Assembly: GCA_902512325.1 (NCBI GenBank)
Contig: CABXIT010000006.1
Coordinates: 1-53,811 of the forward strand
From: an uncultured Alphaproteobacteria bacterium
GTDB taxonomy: Bacteria; Pseudomonadota; Alphaproteobacteria; HIMB59; GCA-002718135
DNA length: 53,811 bases
Direction: 5' to 3'
Below the pieces are notes generated by a model. It did not search any database and was not told the origin of the DNA. It worked only from the letters and a program-made list of their open reading frames with translations. Shown piece by piece: positions 16,746-26,296 of the stretch; position 1 is the first letter of the stretch, and every line of letters starts with the position of its first letter. The position numbers were made by a program, and so were the translations under genes.

Positions 16746-18569
16746 TTAATAAAGACTCTCTAATTTTTCTCCGTATTTATCTTTTACTATAAAGCGACGA
16801 ACTTTCATAGAAGGTGTCATCATACTATTTTCAATCGTAAACTCATGATCAATTAATATAAATTTTCTTACTTGCTCTATTACGGATAAATTTTTATTTA
16901 CTCTATTTACAACCTCTTTAATTACATTATTAAAACCATCTTCTTTAACAATTGACTCCAAATTCTGTTCTTTTGAATTCTCCTTTGCCCAATTTATTGC
17001 AAAATCTTTATCAGGAACAATAACTGCCACTAAGTAATTTTTAAAATCTCCATAAAGCATTGATTGTGATATCTCTGGCTCTATATCAAGTTTTGCTTCA
17101 ACTCTTGATGGTGAAATATTATCCCCGCCAGCATTCACTAAAATATCTTTTTTTCTATCTGTGATTTTTAGATAATCTTCTTCATCAAATTCACCGATAT
17201 CCCCCGTATGAATCCAGCCATTAATTAGTGTCTTTGATGTTGCATCTGGATCATTCCAATAGCCATTCATTACGTTTTCTCCACTCACTAAAATTTCTCC
17301 ATCCTCAGCAATTTTTACTTTTACTCCATGAAACAGAGGTCCAACAGTATCTAATTTAACTTTTTCTGGGGGATTGGCAGAAACAACTGGGGCAGTTTCA
17401 GTTTGACCATATCCTTGTAATAAAGGTAATCCTAAAGCTGTTAAATAAAGACCTACTTCAAAGTTAAGGGCTGAGCCTCCTGAAATAAGAGCCTTTAATG
17501 ATCCGCCAAATCTTTTATTTACCTTTCTTCTAACTAATTTATCAAGAAAATTGTTCGTTAAATTTTCAATAAAACTTAGTTTTTCTCCATTATATTTTTT
17601 CTTACCTAATCTTAGAGTAGTTGCAAAAAGAGTTTGGCTTAATTTACCTTGTTTTTTTAAACCTTGTGAAATTCTTGTATGTAAAGAGTCATAAAATCGC
17701 GGAACAGCAGTCATAAAATGGGGACTAACTTCACCCATATTAATAACTAGTTTGTCAATTCCTTCAGAGTAGTAAACTTGAGCGCCAATACCTAGTGTAA
17801 AAAACTGCAAAGTATGTTCGTACGAGTGGGATAAAGGTAGCCAAGAAAGAAATTTAATTTCCTCCATACCCTCTAACAGGTTTTTTAATAATATTTGTGC
17901 ACCAGTACAGTTTGATAGCATTGCTCCATGACTAAGCATAACACCTTTTGGGTTACCACCAGTTCCTGATGTATAAATAATACACGCAGTGTCAGTTCTT
18001 TTGATAGATTTAATTTCATTATCAAAGTCATAGTTTTTATAATCCTCACTTTCTATATTTTTCCATGAGTCTTCTGTGTTTTTTTCAACAAGATCACTCC
18101 ATTGTAATATGTTTACAGGATTATTGTATGACTCTCCACTACCATCAATTTTTATAACGTTTTTGCAATTTGCAGAACTCTCAATTGCAGGAAGGGCTTT
18201 AAGACAAAGTTCGTGAGAAGATATGATCATACATCTTGCACCTGAATGATTGATAACATGACTATAATCCGCGGTTGTGCTTGTAGTATAAACTGGGACA
18301 GTTATTGCTCCAATTGACATTATGGCTAAATCAGCGATTTGCCATTCAGGCCTATTCTCTGATAATATTACAACTCTATCACCTTTTAAAATACCTAAAT
18401 CTATAAGAGATCTTGCGATAGATTTCACCGATAACTCAACATCTTCCCAAGATAGAGATTCAAATATATTATTATTTTTTTTCCATAAATAAGGTTTGCT
18501 TTTCATCACTTTTGATTTTTCAAAAAACATGGAGACAATATTATTATAATTATCGAAATTTATAGACAT
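16746..18569 (-). CDS. Long-chain fatty-acid-CoA ligase (AMP-forming)
   Basis: Activates fatty acids to acyl-CoA through an acyl-adenylate, feeding beta-oxidation or lipid synthesis. 607 residues, ANL superfamily. P-loop-like motif YTSGTGGNPKGVMLSH (about 198-213), GYGQTETAPVVSANPP (about 390-405), HTGDIGEFDEEDYLKITDRK (about 455-475) with the adenylate-binding Asp, and DILVNAGGDNISP carrying the hinge region. The organisation matches the ACSBG/FadD15-type long-chain enzymes. Monocistronic; divergent from pepF with 54 bases between. Confidence 0.92.
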   Translation of the reverse strand: MSINFDNYNNIVSMFFEKSKVMKSKPYLWKKNNNIFESLSWEDVELSVKSIARSLIDLGILKGDRVVILSENRPEWQIADLAIMSIGAITVPVYTTSTTADYSHVINHSGARCMIISSHELCLKALPAIESSANCKNVIKIDGSGESYNNPVNILQWSDLVEKNTEDSWKNIESEDYKNYDFDNEIKSIKRTDTACIIYTSGTGGNPKGVMLSHGAMLSNCTGAQILLKNLLEGMEEIKFLSWLPLSHSYEHTLQFFTLGIGAQVYYSEGIDKLVINMGEVSPHFMTAVPRFYDSLHTRISQGLKKQGKLSQTLFATTLRLGKKKYNGEKLSFIENLTNNFLDKLVRRKVNKRFGGSLKALISGGSALNFEVGLYLTALGLPLLQGYGQTETAPVVSANPPEKVKLDTVGPLFHGVKVKIAEDGEILVSGENVMNGYWNDPDATSKTLINGWIHTGDIGEFDEEDYLKITDRKKDILVNAGGDNISPSRVEAKLDIEPEISQSMLYGDFKNYLVAVIVPDKDFAINWAKENSKEQNLESIVKEDGFNNVIKEVVNRVNKNLSVIEQVRKFILIDHEFTIENSMMTPSMKVRRFIVKDKYGEKLESLY

Positions 18570-18599
18570 TTGACTTTACCTCCCTACAAACAGTATAAT
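18570..18599 (+). promoter_or_regulatory. Predicted sigma70-type promoter of the pepF-ABC1-pnt operon
   Basis: TTGACT at 18570-18575 and a perfect TATAAT at 18594-18599 with an 18-base spacer. Transcription would begin near 18606, leaving a leader of about 18 bases before the pepF ATG at 18624. It is the best promoter-like match in the 54-base divergent gap. Assigned by eye only. Confidence 0.6.
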
Positions 18600-18623
18600 T
18601 AATACCTATATTGATTTCATACT

Positions 18624-20423
18624 ATGAATACAAAAAATAATCAAATTAATGCGCTAAATAACCTTGGAAAATTACCTATTTGGAACCTAAAAGATTTATA
18701 TCTATCTCAAAATGATAAGAGTCTAATTAAAGATTTGAATAATATAAAAAATGGAACCCTTAATTTTGAAAAAAAATATTTAAATAAAGTTCAGTTATTA
18801 ACTGCTAATAATTTGTACAATGCAATTTATCAATTAGAGAAAATAGATGTGTTGATGGATAAAATTTTATCTTATGCTCATTTATTAGTTGCGGAAGATG
18901 GTAATAATGAAAAAAATAAAATTTTTTATCAACAAATGCAGGAAGTCATTACTAATTATGCTTCTTCAATAATTTTTTTTACACTTGAATTAAATCAGAT
19001 ATCAGAAAAAAAAATTAATAAACTAGTTAAAAACAAAAAACTTCAAATTTATCAAAACTGGATTATGACCAAAAGATCTTTTAAACCTTATCAATTAGAT
19101 TTAAAAATTGAAAAAATCCTTCAAGATAAAAGTATTACTTCTCATTCTGCATGGATAAGATTGTTTGATGATTTAATAGCCTCTCTTAAATTTCCTTTTA
19201 AAAAAGAAGAGCTTACTAGTGCTCAAATATTTAATTTTTTATCTGACAAAAATGAGTCTAAGCGAAAGTTAGCAGCTAAATCTGTTGGAAAAGTTTTAAG
19301 TGATAATATTAAAATATTTGCCACCATTACAAATACATTAGCAAAAGATAAATCAATAAATGATAACTGGAGAAAGCTTCCAACTCCTATTAGTGCAAGA
19401 AATTTATCAAATGTTGTTGAAGACTCTGTCGTAGATAGTCTGGTTAGTTCAGTAATTGAATATTATCCAAAACTTTCACACCGATATTATGCTTTAAAAG
19501 CTAAATGGTTTAAAAAAAAGCATTTAATGTATTGGGACAGGAATGCCCCTCTGCCTTTTCAAAGTTCTAAAACATTTACTTGGAAGGAAGCGCAACATAC
19601 AGTTGTTGATGCATATTCAGAATTTAATTCTAATATAGGAAATATTGTAAAAAAATTTTTTGATGAAAAATGGATTCATGCCCCTTTGTTAGAAGGTAAA
19701 TCACCAGGAGCTTTTGCAGCCTCTACTGTGGCATCAGTTCATCCATTTATTCTTGTTAATTTTCAGGGCAAAACAAGAGATGTCTCAACTTTAGCTCATG
19801 AATTAGGTCACGGTGTTCATCAATATCTAGCAGGGAAAAATCAAACACATTTTAATGCATCAACACCTTTAACTCTAGCGGAGACTGCTAGTGTATTTGG
19901 CGAAATGCTTACATTTAAATTAATACTTGAACAAGCAACATCTAAAAAAGAAAGAAAAGCTCTCTTATCAAACAAAGTGGAAGATATGCTTAATACAGTT
20001 ATTAGGCAAATTGCTTTTTTTCAATTTGAAAAAGAGGTTCATATTTTGAGAAGAAGTTCAGAATTAAGTATTGATAAAATTTGTTCTATCTGGATGGATG
20101 TACAGAAAACCAGTTTGGGACCATCTATTAAATATGAAGAAGAATACAAATATTACTGGAGTTATATACCTCATTTTATTCATTCCCCATTTTATGTTTA
20201 TGCATATGCGTTTGGTGATTGTTTAGTTAATTCATTATTTAAAACCTATGAGCAAGGACTAGTGAATTTTGATGATAAATATATTAATCTACTTAAAAGT
20301 GGAGGCTCTAAAAAATATGACGAGTTGTTTAGGCCATTTAATTTAAATTTATCTAAAAAATCTTTCTGGAAAAAAGGTTTGAATGTCATTGAAGGTTTTA
20401 TCGATGAATTGGAGACTTTATAA
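18624..20423 (+). CDS. pepF: M3-family oligoendopeptidase F
   Basis: Cytoplasmic zinc metallopeptidase that cuts short peptides, 599 residues. The zinc motif HELGH is at 392-396, with the third ligand Glu at 419 in LAETASVFGEM; family phrase SPGAFAASTVASVHPFILVNF precedes it and YYWSYIPHFIHSPFYVYAYA follows, as in PepF. Length matches the alphaproteobacterial branch (about 600). First gene of a plus-strand operon; the next gene begins directly after its stop (TAA then ATG). The nearby peptide ABC importer at the window start would supply substrates, but that link is inferred. Confidence 0.94.
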   Translation: MNTKNNQINALNNLGKLPIWNLKDLYLSQNDKSLIKDLNNIKNGTLNFEKKYLNKVQLLTANNLYNAIYQLEKIDVLMDKILSYAHLLVAEDGNNEKNKIFYQQMQEVITNYASSIIFFTLELNQISEKKINKLVKNKKLQIYQNWIMTKRSFKPYQLDLKIEKILQDKSITSHSAWIRLFDDLIASLKFPFKKEELTSAQIFNFLSDKNESKRKLAAKSVGKVLSDNIKIFATITNTLAKDKSINDNWRKLPTPISARNLSNVVEDSVVDSLVSSVIEYYPKLSHRYYALKAKWFKKKHLMYWDRNAPLPFQSSKTFTWKEAQHTVVDAYSEFNSNIGNIVKKFFDEKWIHAPLLEGKSPGAFAASTVASVHPFILVNFQGKTRDVSTLAHELGHGVHQYLAGKNQTHFNASTPLTLAETASVFGEMLTFKLILEQATSKKERKALLSNKVEDMLNTVIRQIAFFQFEKEVHILRRSSELSIDKICSIWMDVQKTSLGPSIKYEEEYKYYWSYIPHFIHSPFYVYAYAFGDCLVNSLFKTYEQGLVNFDDKYINLLKSGGSKKYDELFRPFNLNLSKKSFWKKGLNVIEGFIDELETL

Positions 20424-21758
20424 ATGGTAGATATTGAGTCACGGTCAATTGCAAAGCAAATAAAAAGGTATGCTCAAGTTGGTGGCGTAGTTGGTAAGCT
20501 TGCAACAAAGTTAGCAAGTCAAAAATATTTTGGTGTTAAGTTAGATAAAGAAAAACACGCATTAGAAATTAGAGAAGCTCTAGGGGGGATAAAAGGTCCT
20601 CTTATGAAGGTGGCTCAGCTTTCTGCAACAATTCCTGATTTATTACCTGAAGAATATACAAAAGAATTATTGCATTTACAATCTAATGCACCGCCTATGG
20701 GTTGGTTATTTGTTAAAAGAAGGATGGCAACAGAGTTATCTCAAGATTGGCAAAAAAAATTTAAAGAATTCGATAAAGAAGCAACTAGAGCAGCTTCCTT
20801 AGGCCAAGTTCATAAAGCTTTTTTAAAAAATGGTGAATCAGTAGCTTGTAAACTTCAATATCCTGATATGCAATCTGCGGTAAGCGCTGACTTGTCTCAA
20901 TTAAAAATGATCTTTTCAATCTATCAAAGTTATAACAAAGCTATTAAAACAGATGAAGTCTATAAAGAAATAACTGAAAGATTAAATGAGGAATTAGATT
21001 ATGAAAGAGAAAATAAATTAATGAATGTTTTTGGAAAAATTTTTTCAAAAGATAATTTTATTCATGTTCCAAAGACTCATGATAGATTAAGTACTAAGAG
21101 ATTGCTAACCATGTCTTGGTTAGAAGGAAAATCAATATTAGAGTATAAAGGTGCAAAAAAAGATGTAAGAAATTCTCTTGCAAGAAACATGTATTATGCA
21201 TGGTACAAGCCTTTTTTTGATTATGGAGTCATACACGGAGACCCACATTTAGGAAATTACTCAGTTCAAGATGATCACAGTATTAATCTTTATGATTTTG
21301 GCTGTATGAGAATATTTAAAGCTAAGTTTATTAAAGGTGTTATTGATTTGTACTTTGGACTGCAAAATAATGATGAAGCGCTTGCTGTTCATGCTTATGA
21401 GCAATGGGGTTTTGATGATATTACAAAAGAAAAGCTAAAAATTTTGAGTAAATGGGCAAATTTTTTATATGCACCTCTTATGGAGGATAAGGTTCAAAAA
21501 ATCCAAGAGAGTGATAGTGGAGTTTATGGTGCCCAAATAGCATCTGAAGTTCATCAAGAGTTGAAAAAAATTGGTGGGGTAAAACCTCCAAAGGAGTTCG
21601 TGTTTATGGATAGGGCTGCTGTGGGACTTGGTTCTGTATTCATGCATTTAAAGGCAGAAGTAAATTGGCATAAGGTATTCCATGAATTAATTGATAACTT
21701 TGATCAAAAAAAATTAACAGAAAAACAACAAAATACTTTAAAGTTAGTTAACCTATAA
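20424..21758 (+). CDS. ABC1/AarF/UbiB-family atypical kinase
   Basis: 444-residue member of the UbiB/COQ8/ABC1 protein-kinase-like family, often needed for ubiquinone synthesis. The KxGQ region reads MKVAQLSATIPDLLP (about 58-72), that is KxAQ; the Ala-rich loop is AARAASLGQVHKAF-like (about 127-138); catalytic HGDPHLGN at 271-278; metal-binding DFG at 291-293. No C-terminal membrane helices of classical UbiB are evident, so I give no symbol: it fits a soluble alphaproteobacterial subfamily better than UbiB itself. Starts immediately at the pepF stop and precedes pntAA by 12 bases. Confidence 0.88.
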   Translation: MVDIESRSIAKQIKRYAQVGGVVGKLATKLASQKYFGVKLDKEKHALEIREALGGIKGPLMKVAQLSATIPDLLPEEYTKELLHLQSNAPPMGWLFVKRRMATELSQDWQKKFKEFDKEATRAASLGQVHKAFLKNGESVACKLQYPDMQSAVSADLSQLKMIFSIYQSYNKAIKTDEVYKEITERLNEELDYERENKLMNVFGKIFSKDNFIHVPKTHDRLSTKRLLTMSWLEGKSILEYKGAKKDVRNSLARNMYYAWYKPFFDYGVIHGDPHLGNYSVQDDHSINLYDFGCMRIFKAKFIKGVIDLYFGLQNNDEALAVHAYEQWGFDDITKEKLKILSKWANFLYAPLMEDKVQKIQESDSGVYGAQIASEVHQELKKIGGVKPPKEFVFMDRAAVGLGSVFMHLKAEVNWHKVFHELIDNFDQKKLTEKQQNTLKLVNL

Positions 21759-21770
21759 TTATAAGACCTT

Positions 21771-22892
21771 ATGCAGATATCAGCGTTGAAAGAAAATTCT
21801 AATAACGAAAATAGAGTAGCTTTAACACCAGATGCGATTAAACTTTTTCAAAGACTGGGCTTAGAAGTTTTAATTGAAGATGTTGCTGGTAATAATTCAG
21901 GTTACCCAAACGAACTTTACAAAGAAAATGGTGCTAAAATTGTATCAAGAAATGAATGTCTGAAGGCAGATATATGTCTTTGTGTAAAAATGCCAAATGA
22001 AGAAGATTTAAATCAATTAAATGAAAACACTGTATTAATTGGAATATTAAATCCTTATGAAAATAAAAAATATTTTAATACGTTAAATAATAAAAAAATA
22101 ACGTCCTGTTGTATGGAGTTAATTCCAAGAATTAGTAGAGCTCAAAGTATGGATGTTTTATCTTCTCAAGCAAATTTAGCAGGTTACAGAAGTGTTATAG
22201 ATGCAGCTGAAAAGTTTGGTAAAGCATTTCCTATGATGATGACTGCTGCAGGAAGAGTTAATCCTGCTAAAGTTATGGTTTTAGGTGTTGGCGTTGCTGG
22301 TTTACAAGCTATAGCAACTGCAAAAAGATTGGGGGCTGTAGTGTCTGCAACTGATGTTAGGTCTGCAACTAAAGAGCAAGTAGAGAGTTTGGGTGGAAAA
22401 TTTATTATGGTAGAAGATGAAGAATCCACAAATGCAGAAACCGAAGGTGGTTATGCTAAAGAAATGAGTGAGGAATACAAAAAAAAGCAAGCTTTACTAA
22501 TTGCTGAGACTATAGCAAAACAAGATATAGTTATATGTACTGCTCTTATCCCGGGAAAGACAGCTCCAGTATTAATTTCTCAAGAAATGGTTGAATCCAT
22601 GGCTTCTGGATCAGTAGTTGTTGATCTGGCAGTTGAAGCTGGTGGAAACTGTCCTCTAAGTAAAATAGGTCAAGTGATTGATCATAAGGGTGTAAAAGTT
22701 ATTGGTTATGCAAATGTACCTGGCAGGGTTGCAAAAGATGCTTCAGCTTTGTATGCAAAAAATATTTTTAATTTCTTAAGTTTAATTAAAAATAAAGATG
22801 ATAAAAAAATTAATCTCAACTTAGAAGATGAGATCGTCAATGCCGTTGTCTTAACACATGAGGGAACATTAAGATTGGAACAGTTTAATTAA
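21771..22892 (+). CDS. pntAA: NAD(P) transhydrogenase subunit alpha part 1
   Basis: NAD(H)-binding domain I of the proton-translocating transhydrogenase, which uses the proton gradient to make NADPH from NADH. 373 residues, soluble. AlaDH/PNT N-domain (about 1-135), then the Rossmann domain with GVGVAG at 172-177 and the loop around VESLGGKFI and the mobile loop GGYAKEMS, then [10 protein letters not shown] and [12 protein letters not shown]. The split into PntAA and PntAB without a membrane region in this chain is the Rhodospirillum rubrum-type arrangement. Followed after 1 base by pntAB. Confidence 0.96.
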   Translation: MQISALKENSNNENRVALTPDAIKLFQRLGLEVLIEDVAGNNSGYPNELYKENGAKIVSRNECLKADICLCVKMPNEEDLNQLNENTVLIGILNPYENKKYFNTLNNKKITSCCMELIPRISRAQSMDVLSSQANLAGYRSVIDAAEKFGKAFPMMMTAAGRVNPAKVMVLGVGVAGLQAIATAKRLGAVVSATDVRSATKEQVESLGGKFIMVEDEESTNAETEGGYAKEMSEEYKKKQALLIAETIAKQDIVICTALIPGKTAPVLISQEMVESMASGSVVVDLAVEAGGNCPLSKIGQVIDHKGVKVIGYANVPGRVAKDASALYAKNIFNFLSLIKNKDDKKINLNLEDEIVNAVVLTHEGTLRLEQFN

Positions 22893-22893
22893 T

Positions 22894-23208
22894 ATGGAAG
22901 CGCATAGCTCTGAAATTTTTGTAATTGGGTTAACAGTATTTTTTTTAGCTTGTATTATAGGGTATTATGTAGTTTGGTCAGTTACTCCTGCATTACACAG
23001 CCCTCTAATGGGCGTTACAAATGCCATTTCAAGCGTGATTATTGTTGGAGCAATTTTGGCAGCAGGCCCATTTGGACATGATACTTCTAAAATATTTGGA
23101 ATTATAGGAGTGGTTCTTGCTTCTATTAATATATTTGGTGGTTTTATTGTGACTTATCGAATGTTGTCTATGTTTAAGAAAAAACCAAAAAAAGAAAAAA
23201 AGGATTAA
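22894..23208 (+). CDS. pntAB: NAD(P) transhydrogenase subunit alpha part 2
   Basis: Small membrane subunit supplying part of the proton channel, 104 residues. Three helices at about 8-29, 41-61 and 67-90; the conserved segment [26 protein letters not shown] contains the family residues linking helices. The charged tail [10 protein letters not shown] faces the cytoplasm. Sits 1 base after pntAA and 4 bases before pntB, so the three subunits are made from one message. Confidence 0.96.
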   Translation: MEAHSSEIFVIGLTVFFLACIIGYYVVWSVTPALHSPLMGVTNAISSVIIVGAILAAGPFGHDTSKIFGIIGVVLASINIFGGFIVTYRMLSMFKKKPKKEKKD

Positions 23209-23212
23209 ATAA

Positions 23213-24604
23213 ATGTCAGCAAATATAGTTGCAGTTTTATATCTTATTTCAGCATTAATGTTTATCTTTGCTCTAAGAGGTTTATCGCACCCTGAATCCT
23301 CAAGGCTAGGAAATATTTTTGGAATAGTTGGAATGATTATAGCTATCATAACAACCTTAATGTTTAAATCAGTTCTTAGTTATGTTGAAATTGGAGCAGC
23401 TATAATTGTTGGTGGAGCAATAGGAACCTTTATTGCTCTAAGAATAGAAATGACAGCGTTGCCTCAGTTAGTAGCAGCTTTTCATAGTTTAGTTGGTATA
23501 GCAGCAGTTTTTGTTGCTGCTGCCGCTTTTTATGACCCAGCATCATTTGATATTGGCAAAGTTGGATCAATTGGAACTAGTAGTTTAATAGAAATGAGCA
23601 TAGGTACCTTTATTGGTGCTATAACATTTTCTGGATCTGTTCTTGCATTTGGTAAACTTCAAGGAACTGTCTCTGGAAAACCAATAGTCTTTAGATTTCA
23701 ACATACTATAAATGCTTTAATACTAATTTTAATTATCTCATTAATTGTTCTCTTTGTTACAAATCAATCACCATTAATTTTTTGGATAATTGTGATTGTT
23801 TCAATACTTTTAGGTTTTATGGTTGTAATTCCTATAGGTGGAGCAGATATGCCTGTAGTTGTGTCCATGTTAAATTCTTATTCTGGTTGGGCTGCATGTG
23901 GAATTGGTTTTACATTAAGTAATAATTTGTTGATTATTACAGGAGCTCTTGTTGGTGCTTCCGGTGCTATTCTTAGTTACATAATGAGTAAAGGTATGAA
24001 TAGATCTATTATAAGCGTTGTATTAGGTGGCTTTGGCGGAGAGCAAGCTGCAAGTAATGCTGGTGATAATTCGGATAAAATAGTTAAGCAAGGCAATGCT
24101 GAAGATGCTGCTTATATAATGAAAAATGCTGACTCAGTAATTATAGTTCCTGGCTATGGAATGGCTGTTGCTCAAGCTCAACATGCTTTAAGAGAAATGG
24201 GTGATATACTTAAGAAAGAAGGAATAAATGTTAGGTATGCAATTCATCCAGTTGCAGGAAGAATGCCTGGGCACATGAATGTTTTACTTGCTGAAGCAAA
24301 TGTCCCTTATGAAGAGGTTTTAGAGTTAGATGAAATAAATCATGATTTTCCAATGACTGAAGTATCTTTTGTAATTGGTGCTAACGATGTTACTAATCCT
24401 GCTGCAAAAACAGATGAAACATCCCCTATATACGGTATGCCAATTTTAGATGTTGAAAAATCCCAAACTGTTTTATTTATTAAAAGATCAATGGCAACAG
24501 GATATTCAGGGGTTGATAATGAGCTTTTTTATCGAGATAACACAACCATGTTATTTGGTGATGCTAAAAAAATGTGTGAGGATATTGTTAAAAGTTTAGC
24601 TTAA
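23213..24604 (+). CDS. pntB: NAD(P) transhydrogenase subunit beta
   Basis: 463-residue membrane and NADP(H)-binding subunit. About nine helices in residues 1-265, including the conserved [20 protein letters not shown] (near 211-230), then the NADP-binding domain III with [16 protein letters not shown] (near 308-323), [19 protein letters not shown] (near 343-361) and [10 protein letters not shown], all signature stretches. Complete. Its stop codon shares the TTAA at 24601-24604 with the opposing rpsU. Confidence 0.97.
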   Translation: MSANIVAVLYLISALMFIFALRGLSHPESSRLGNIFGIVGMIIAIITTLMFKSVLSYVEIGAAIIVGGAIGTFIALRIEMTALPQLVAAFHSLVGIAAVFVAAAAFYDPASFDIGKVGSIGTSSLIEMSIGTFIGAITFSGSVLAFGKLQGTVSGKPIVFRFQHTINALILILIISLIVLFVTNQSPLIFWIIVIVSILLGFMVVIPIGGADMPVVVSMLNSYSGWAACGIGFTLSNNLLIITGALVGASGAILSYIMSKGMNRSIISVVLGGFGGEQAASNAGDNSDKIVKQGNAEDAAYIMKNADSVIIVPGYGMAVAQAQHALREMGDILKKEGINVRYAIHPVAGRMPGHMNVLLAEANVPYEEVLELDEINHDFPMTEVSFVIGANDVTNPAAKTDETSPIYGMPILDVEKSQTVLFIKRSMATGYSGVDNELFYRDNTTMLFGDAKKMCEDIVKSLA

Positions 24605-24798
24605 GAATTGTTTCTTCGAGCCGTTTTTCTTGATCTACGAATATTTTCTTCTTTTTCTCTTGCTCTTTTAAGACAGGGTTTTTCAAAGTGTTTTCTTAGT
24701 TTCATTTCTTTGTACAAACCTTCTCTTTGCATCTTTTTTTTAAGGCTTCTTATAGCTTGCTCTATATTATTATCTTTTACGTTTACAAATAGTGTCAT
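24601..24798 (-). CDS. rpsU: 30S ribosomal protein S21
   Basis: Small-subunit ribosomal protein, 65 residues. The family core is [20 protein letters not shown] then [17 protein letters not shown], with a basic tail [11 protein letters not shown] start at 24798 ([11 protein letters not shown]), matching the usual S21 N-terminus; the earlier ATG at 24819 would add seven residues not seen in the family. A TACAAT on the minus strand (24825-24820) would start transcription near 24813, again favouring the shorter start. The stop overlaps that of pntB by 4 bases. Divergent from def across 98 bases. Confidence 0.92.
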   Translation of the reverse strand: MTLFVNVKDNNIEQAIRSLKKKMQREGLYKEMKLRKHFEKPCLKRAREKEENIRRSRKTARRNNS

Positions 24799-24841
24799 AA
24801 TTGAAGAGGCACTTAACATATTGTAATAGTGAATGCAAACG

Positions 24842-24871
24842 TTGAAATCTCTTTAAAATGATTGGTATAAT
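24842..24871 (+). promoter_or_regulatory. Predicted sigma70-type promoter of def
   Basis: TTGAAA at 24842-24847 and a perfect TATAAT at 24866-24871 with an 18-base spacer, the same geometry as the pepF promoter. Transcription would start near 24878, giving a leader of about 19 bases with no clear Shine-Dalgarno before the GTG at 24897. By eye only. Confidence 0.55.
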
Positions 24872-24896
24872 TATACTTTATGATTATATATAAATT

Positions 24897-25433
24897 GTGG
24901 CAATTTTAAAAATAGCAAAGTTAGGACATCCTATTTTAGTTAAAAAAACTAATGAAATTAATAATTTAAAAGAGTTAAATTTAAAAAAAGTTGTATTTGA
25001 TATGTCTGAAACTATGCTAGATGCTGATGGTATAGGATTAGCAGCTCCACAAGTTCATCTATCACATAGAATGTTTATCTGTAGAAATCCAGAAATAGAA
25101 GATGATGATAAAATTAACATTTCAGTTTTTATTAATCCAATAATTGAAAAGCTTTCAGATGAAACAGATGATGACTGGGAAGGCTGTCTTTCTATACCAG
25201 GAATGTTAGGTTTAGTAAGAAGATATAAACGAATTAAGTATTCAGCAATAGATTTAAATGGGAATAATATTGTTGGTGAAGTTGATGGTCTACTTGCAAG
25301 AGTTATTCAACACGAATTTGATCATCTTAATGGAGTACTTTATACTTCAAGATTAGCTCATAAAACCGCATATGGATACTCTGAGGAAATTGAAAAGTTT
25401 TGGAAAAAAAGTAATGATGCAAACAAAAAATAA
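24897..25433 (+). CDS. def: Peptide deformylase
   Basis: Removes the formyl group from the first methionine of new proteins; metal hydrolase, 178 residues. All three motifs are intact: GIGLAAPQ (45-52), EGCLSIPG (95-102, metal Cys97) and HEFDH (139-143, two metal His and catalytic Glu140). The start is GTG at 24897, giving MAILKIAKLGHPIL, the expected N-terminus. No fmt gene follows; instead the COQ9-type gene overlaps its 3' end by about 20 bases. Confidence 0.95.
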   Translation: MAILKIAKLGHPILVKKTNEINNLKELNLKKVVFDMSETMLDADGIGLAAPQVHLSHRMFICRNPEIEDDDKINISVFINPIIEKLSDETDDDWEGCLSIPGMLGLVRRYKRIKYSAIDLNGNNIVGEVDGLLARVIQHEFDHLNGVLYTSRLAHKTAYGYSEEIEKFWKKSNDANKK

Positions 25434-26055
25434 ATATCTTTTAAATAAAAGGTTAAAAATATTAAAATATGCAAAAAATATTGTTGCAGAGCATGGACTT
25501 ACATCACAAACTTTAAAAAAAATTTCAAAAAAACATGAATTAGATATTAATGAAATTAATTTATTATTTCCTGATGGTAAAAATGATTTGTTACAATTTG
25601 TATTAGAACAATTAAATATTGATCTTGAAAATTATTGTAAAAAATTAGATTTAATAAGATTGCCAGTTCATAAAAGAATTAGAAAAATATTAATTTCAAA
25701 AATATATTTAATGAATAAAGAAAAAAAATTTTATAATAAAATTTTTTTAAACTTATTAATACCGAAAAAGAATTTTTCTCTTCCACTAAAGTTATATAAA
25801 AGTGTTGATCAAATATGGTTTATAGCTGGTGATACATCAGTAGATTTTAATTTTTATACAAAAAGATTAATTTTAGCAGGTATTTATTCAAGAATTATTT
25901 TTTTCTTTTTTAATAATAATAATCAAAAAATGCTAGAAGATCTTTTAGACTCAAATTTGAAAAGAGTTTCAAAAATTCCAGAGTTAAAAACAAAATTAAA
26001 TTTGTTAAAAGATTACCTTCCCAAGGCATTAAAATTTGTAAAAAATTCTATTTAA
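25414..26055 (+). CDS. COQ9 family protein (ubiquinone biosynthesis accessory)
   Basis: About 213 residues. N-terminal TetR-like helix-turn-helix region (about 1-55: RLKILKYAKNIVAEHGLTSQ, then LLFPDGKNDLLQF), followed by the COQ9 lipid-binding domain whose signature is very clear: KLYKSVDQIWFIAGDTSVDF then NFYTKRLILAGIYSRIIFF. In mitochondria COQ9 presents quinone intermediates to COQ7; bacterial homologues are restricted mostly to alphaproteobacteria. The start is ATG 25414 (or the adjacent ATG 25417), both within the def 3' end and preceded by a GGA-rich stretch; a longer frame from 25372 lies fully within def and is unlikely. Ends on the TTAA shared with DUF465. Confidence 0.87.
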   Translation: MMQTKNKYLLNKRLKILKYAKNIVAEHGLTSQTLKKISKKHELDINEINLLFPDGKNDLLQFVLEQLNIDLENYCKKLDLIRLPVHKRIRKILISKIYLMNKEKKFYNKIFLNLLIPKKNFSLPLKLYKSVDQIWFIAGDTSVDFNFYTKRLILAGIYSRIIFFFFNNNNQKMLEDLLDSNLKRVSKIPELKTKLNLLKDYLPKALKFVKNSI

Positions 26056-26252
26056 GCAATACTGTCTGGCTCTAATTCATTTCTAATATTAGAAATTCTA
26101 TCTTTTAAGACTAGTTTTCTTTTTTTTAATCTTTGAATTTGTAAAAAATCAACAGTATGTTTTTCTTGTAATTGAATTAATATTTGGTCAAGGTCAGAAT
26201 GTTCCTGCTCATATTCTTTTAGTTTTTCTAATAATTGAGTATTTTTATTCAT
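26052..26252 (-). CDS. DUF465/YdcH family small coiled-coil protein
   Basis: 66 residues, almost all helical and charged: EKLKEYEQEHSDLDQILIQL then KHTVDFLQIQRLKKRKLVLKD, with the YdcH/DUF465 pattern of a heptad coil and the KKxKLxLKDxI motif. Function is unknown. The start is ATG at 26252 (MNKNTQ); a longer frame to 26324 would overlap the divergent pfk and adds a hydrophobic stretch foreign to the family. Shares its stop TTAA with the COQ9 gene. Confidence 0.87.
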   Translation of the reverse strand: MNKNTQLLEKLKEYEQEHSDLDQILIQLQEKHTVDFLQIQRLKKRKLVLKDRISNIRNELEPDSIA

Positions 26253-26296
26253 AAAATTAAAATTTATCTTAATAAATAATAGTATATAAGCACGTC

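Noticed and set aside
22184..22490. Antisense open frames inside pntAA
   Set aside because: Shadows of the strongly supported pntAA frame with no independent start signal or family match.
24799..24819. Earlier ATG for rpsU
   Set aside because: Adds seven residues unlike S21 and lies upstream of the likely transcription start.
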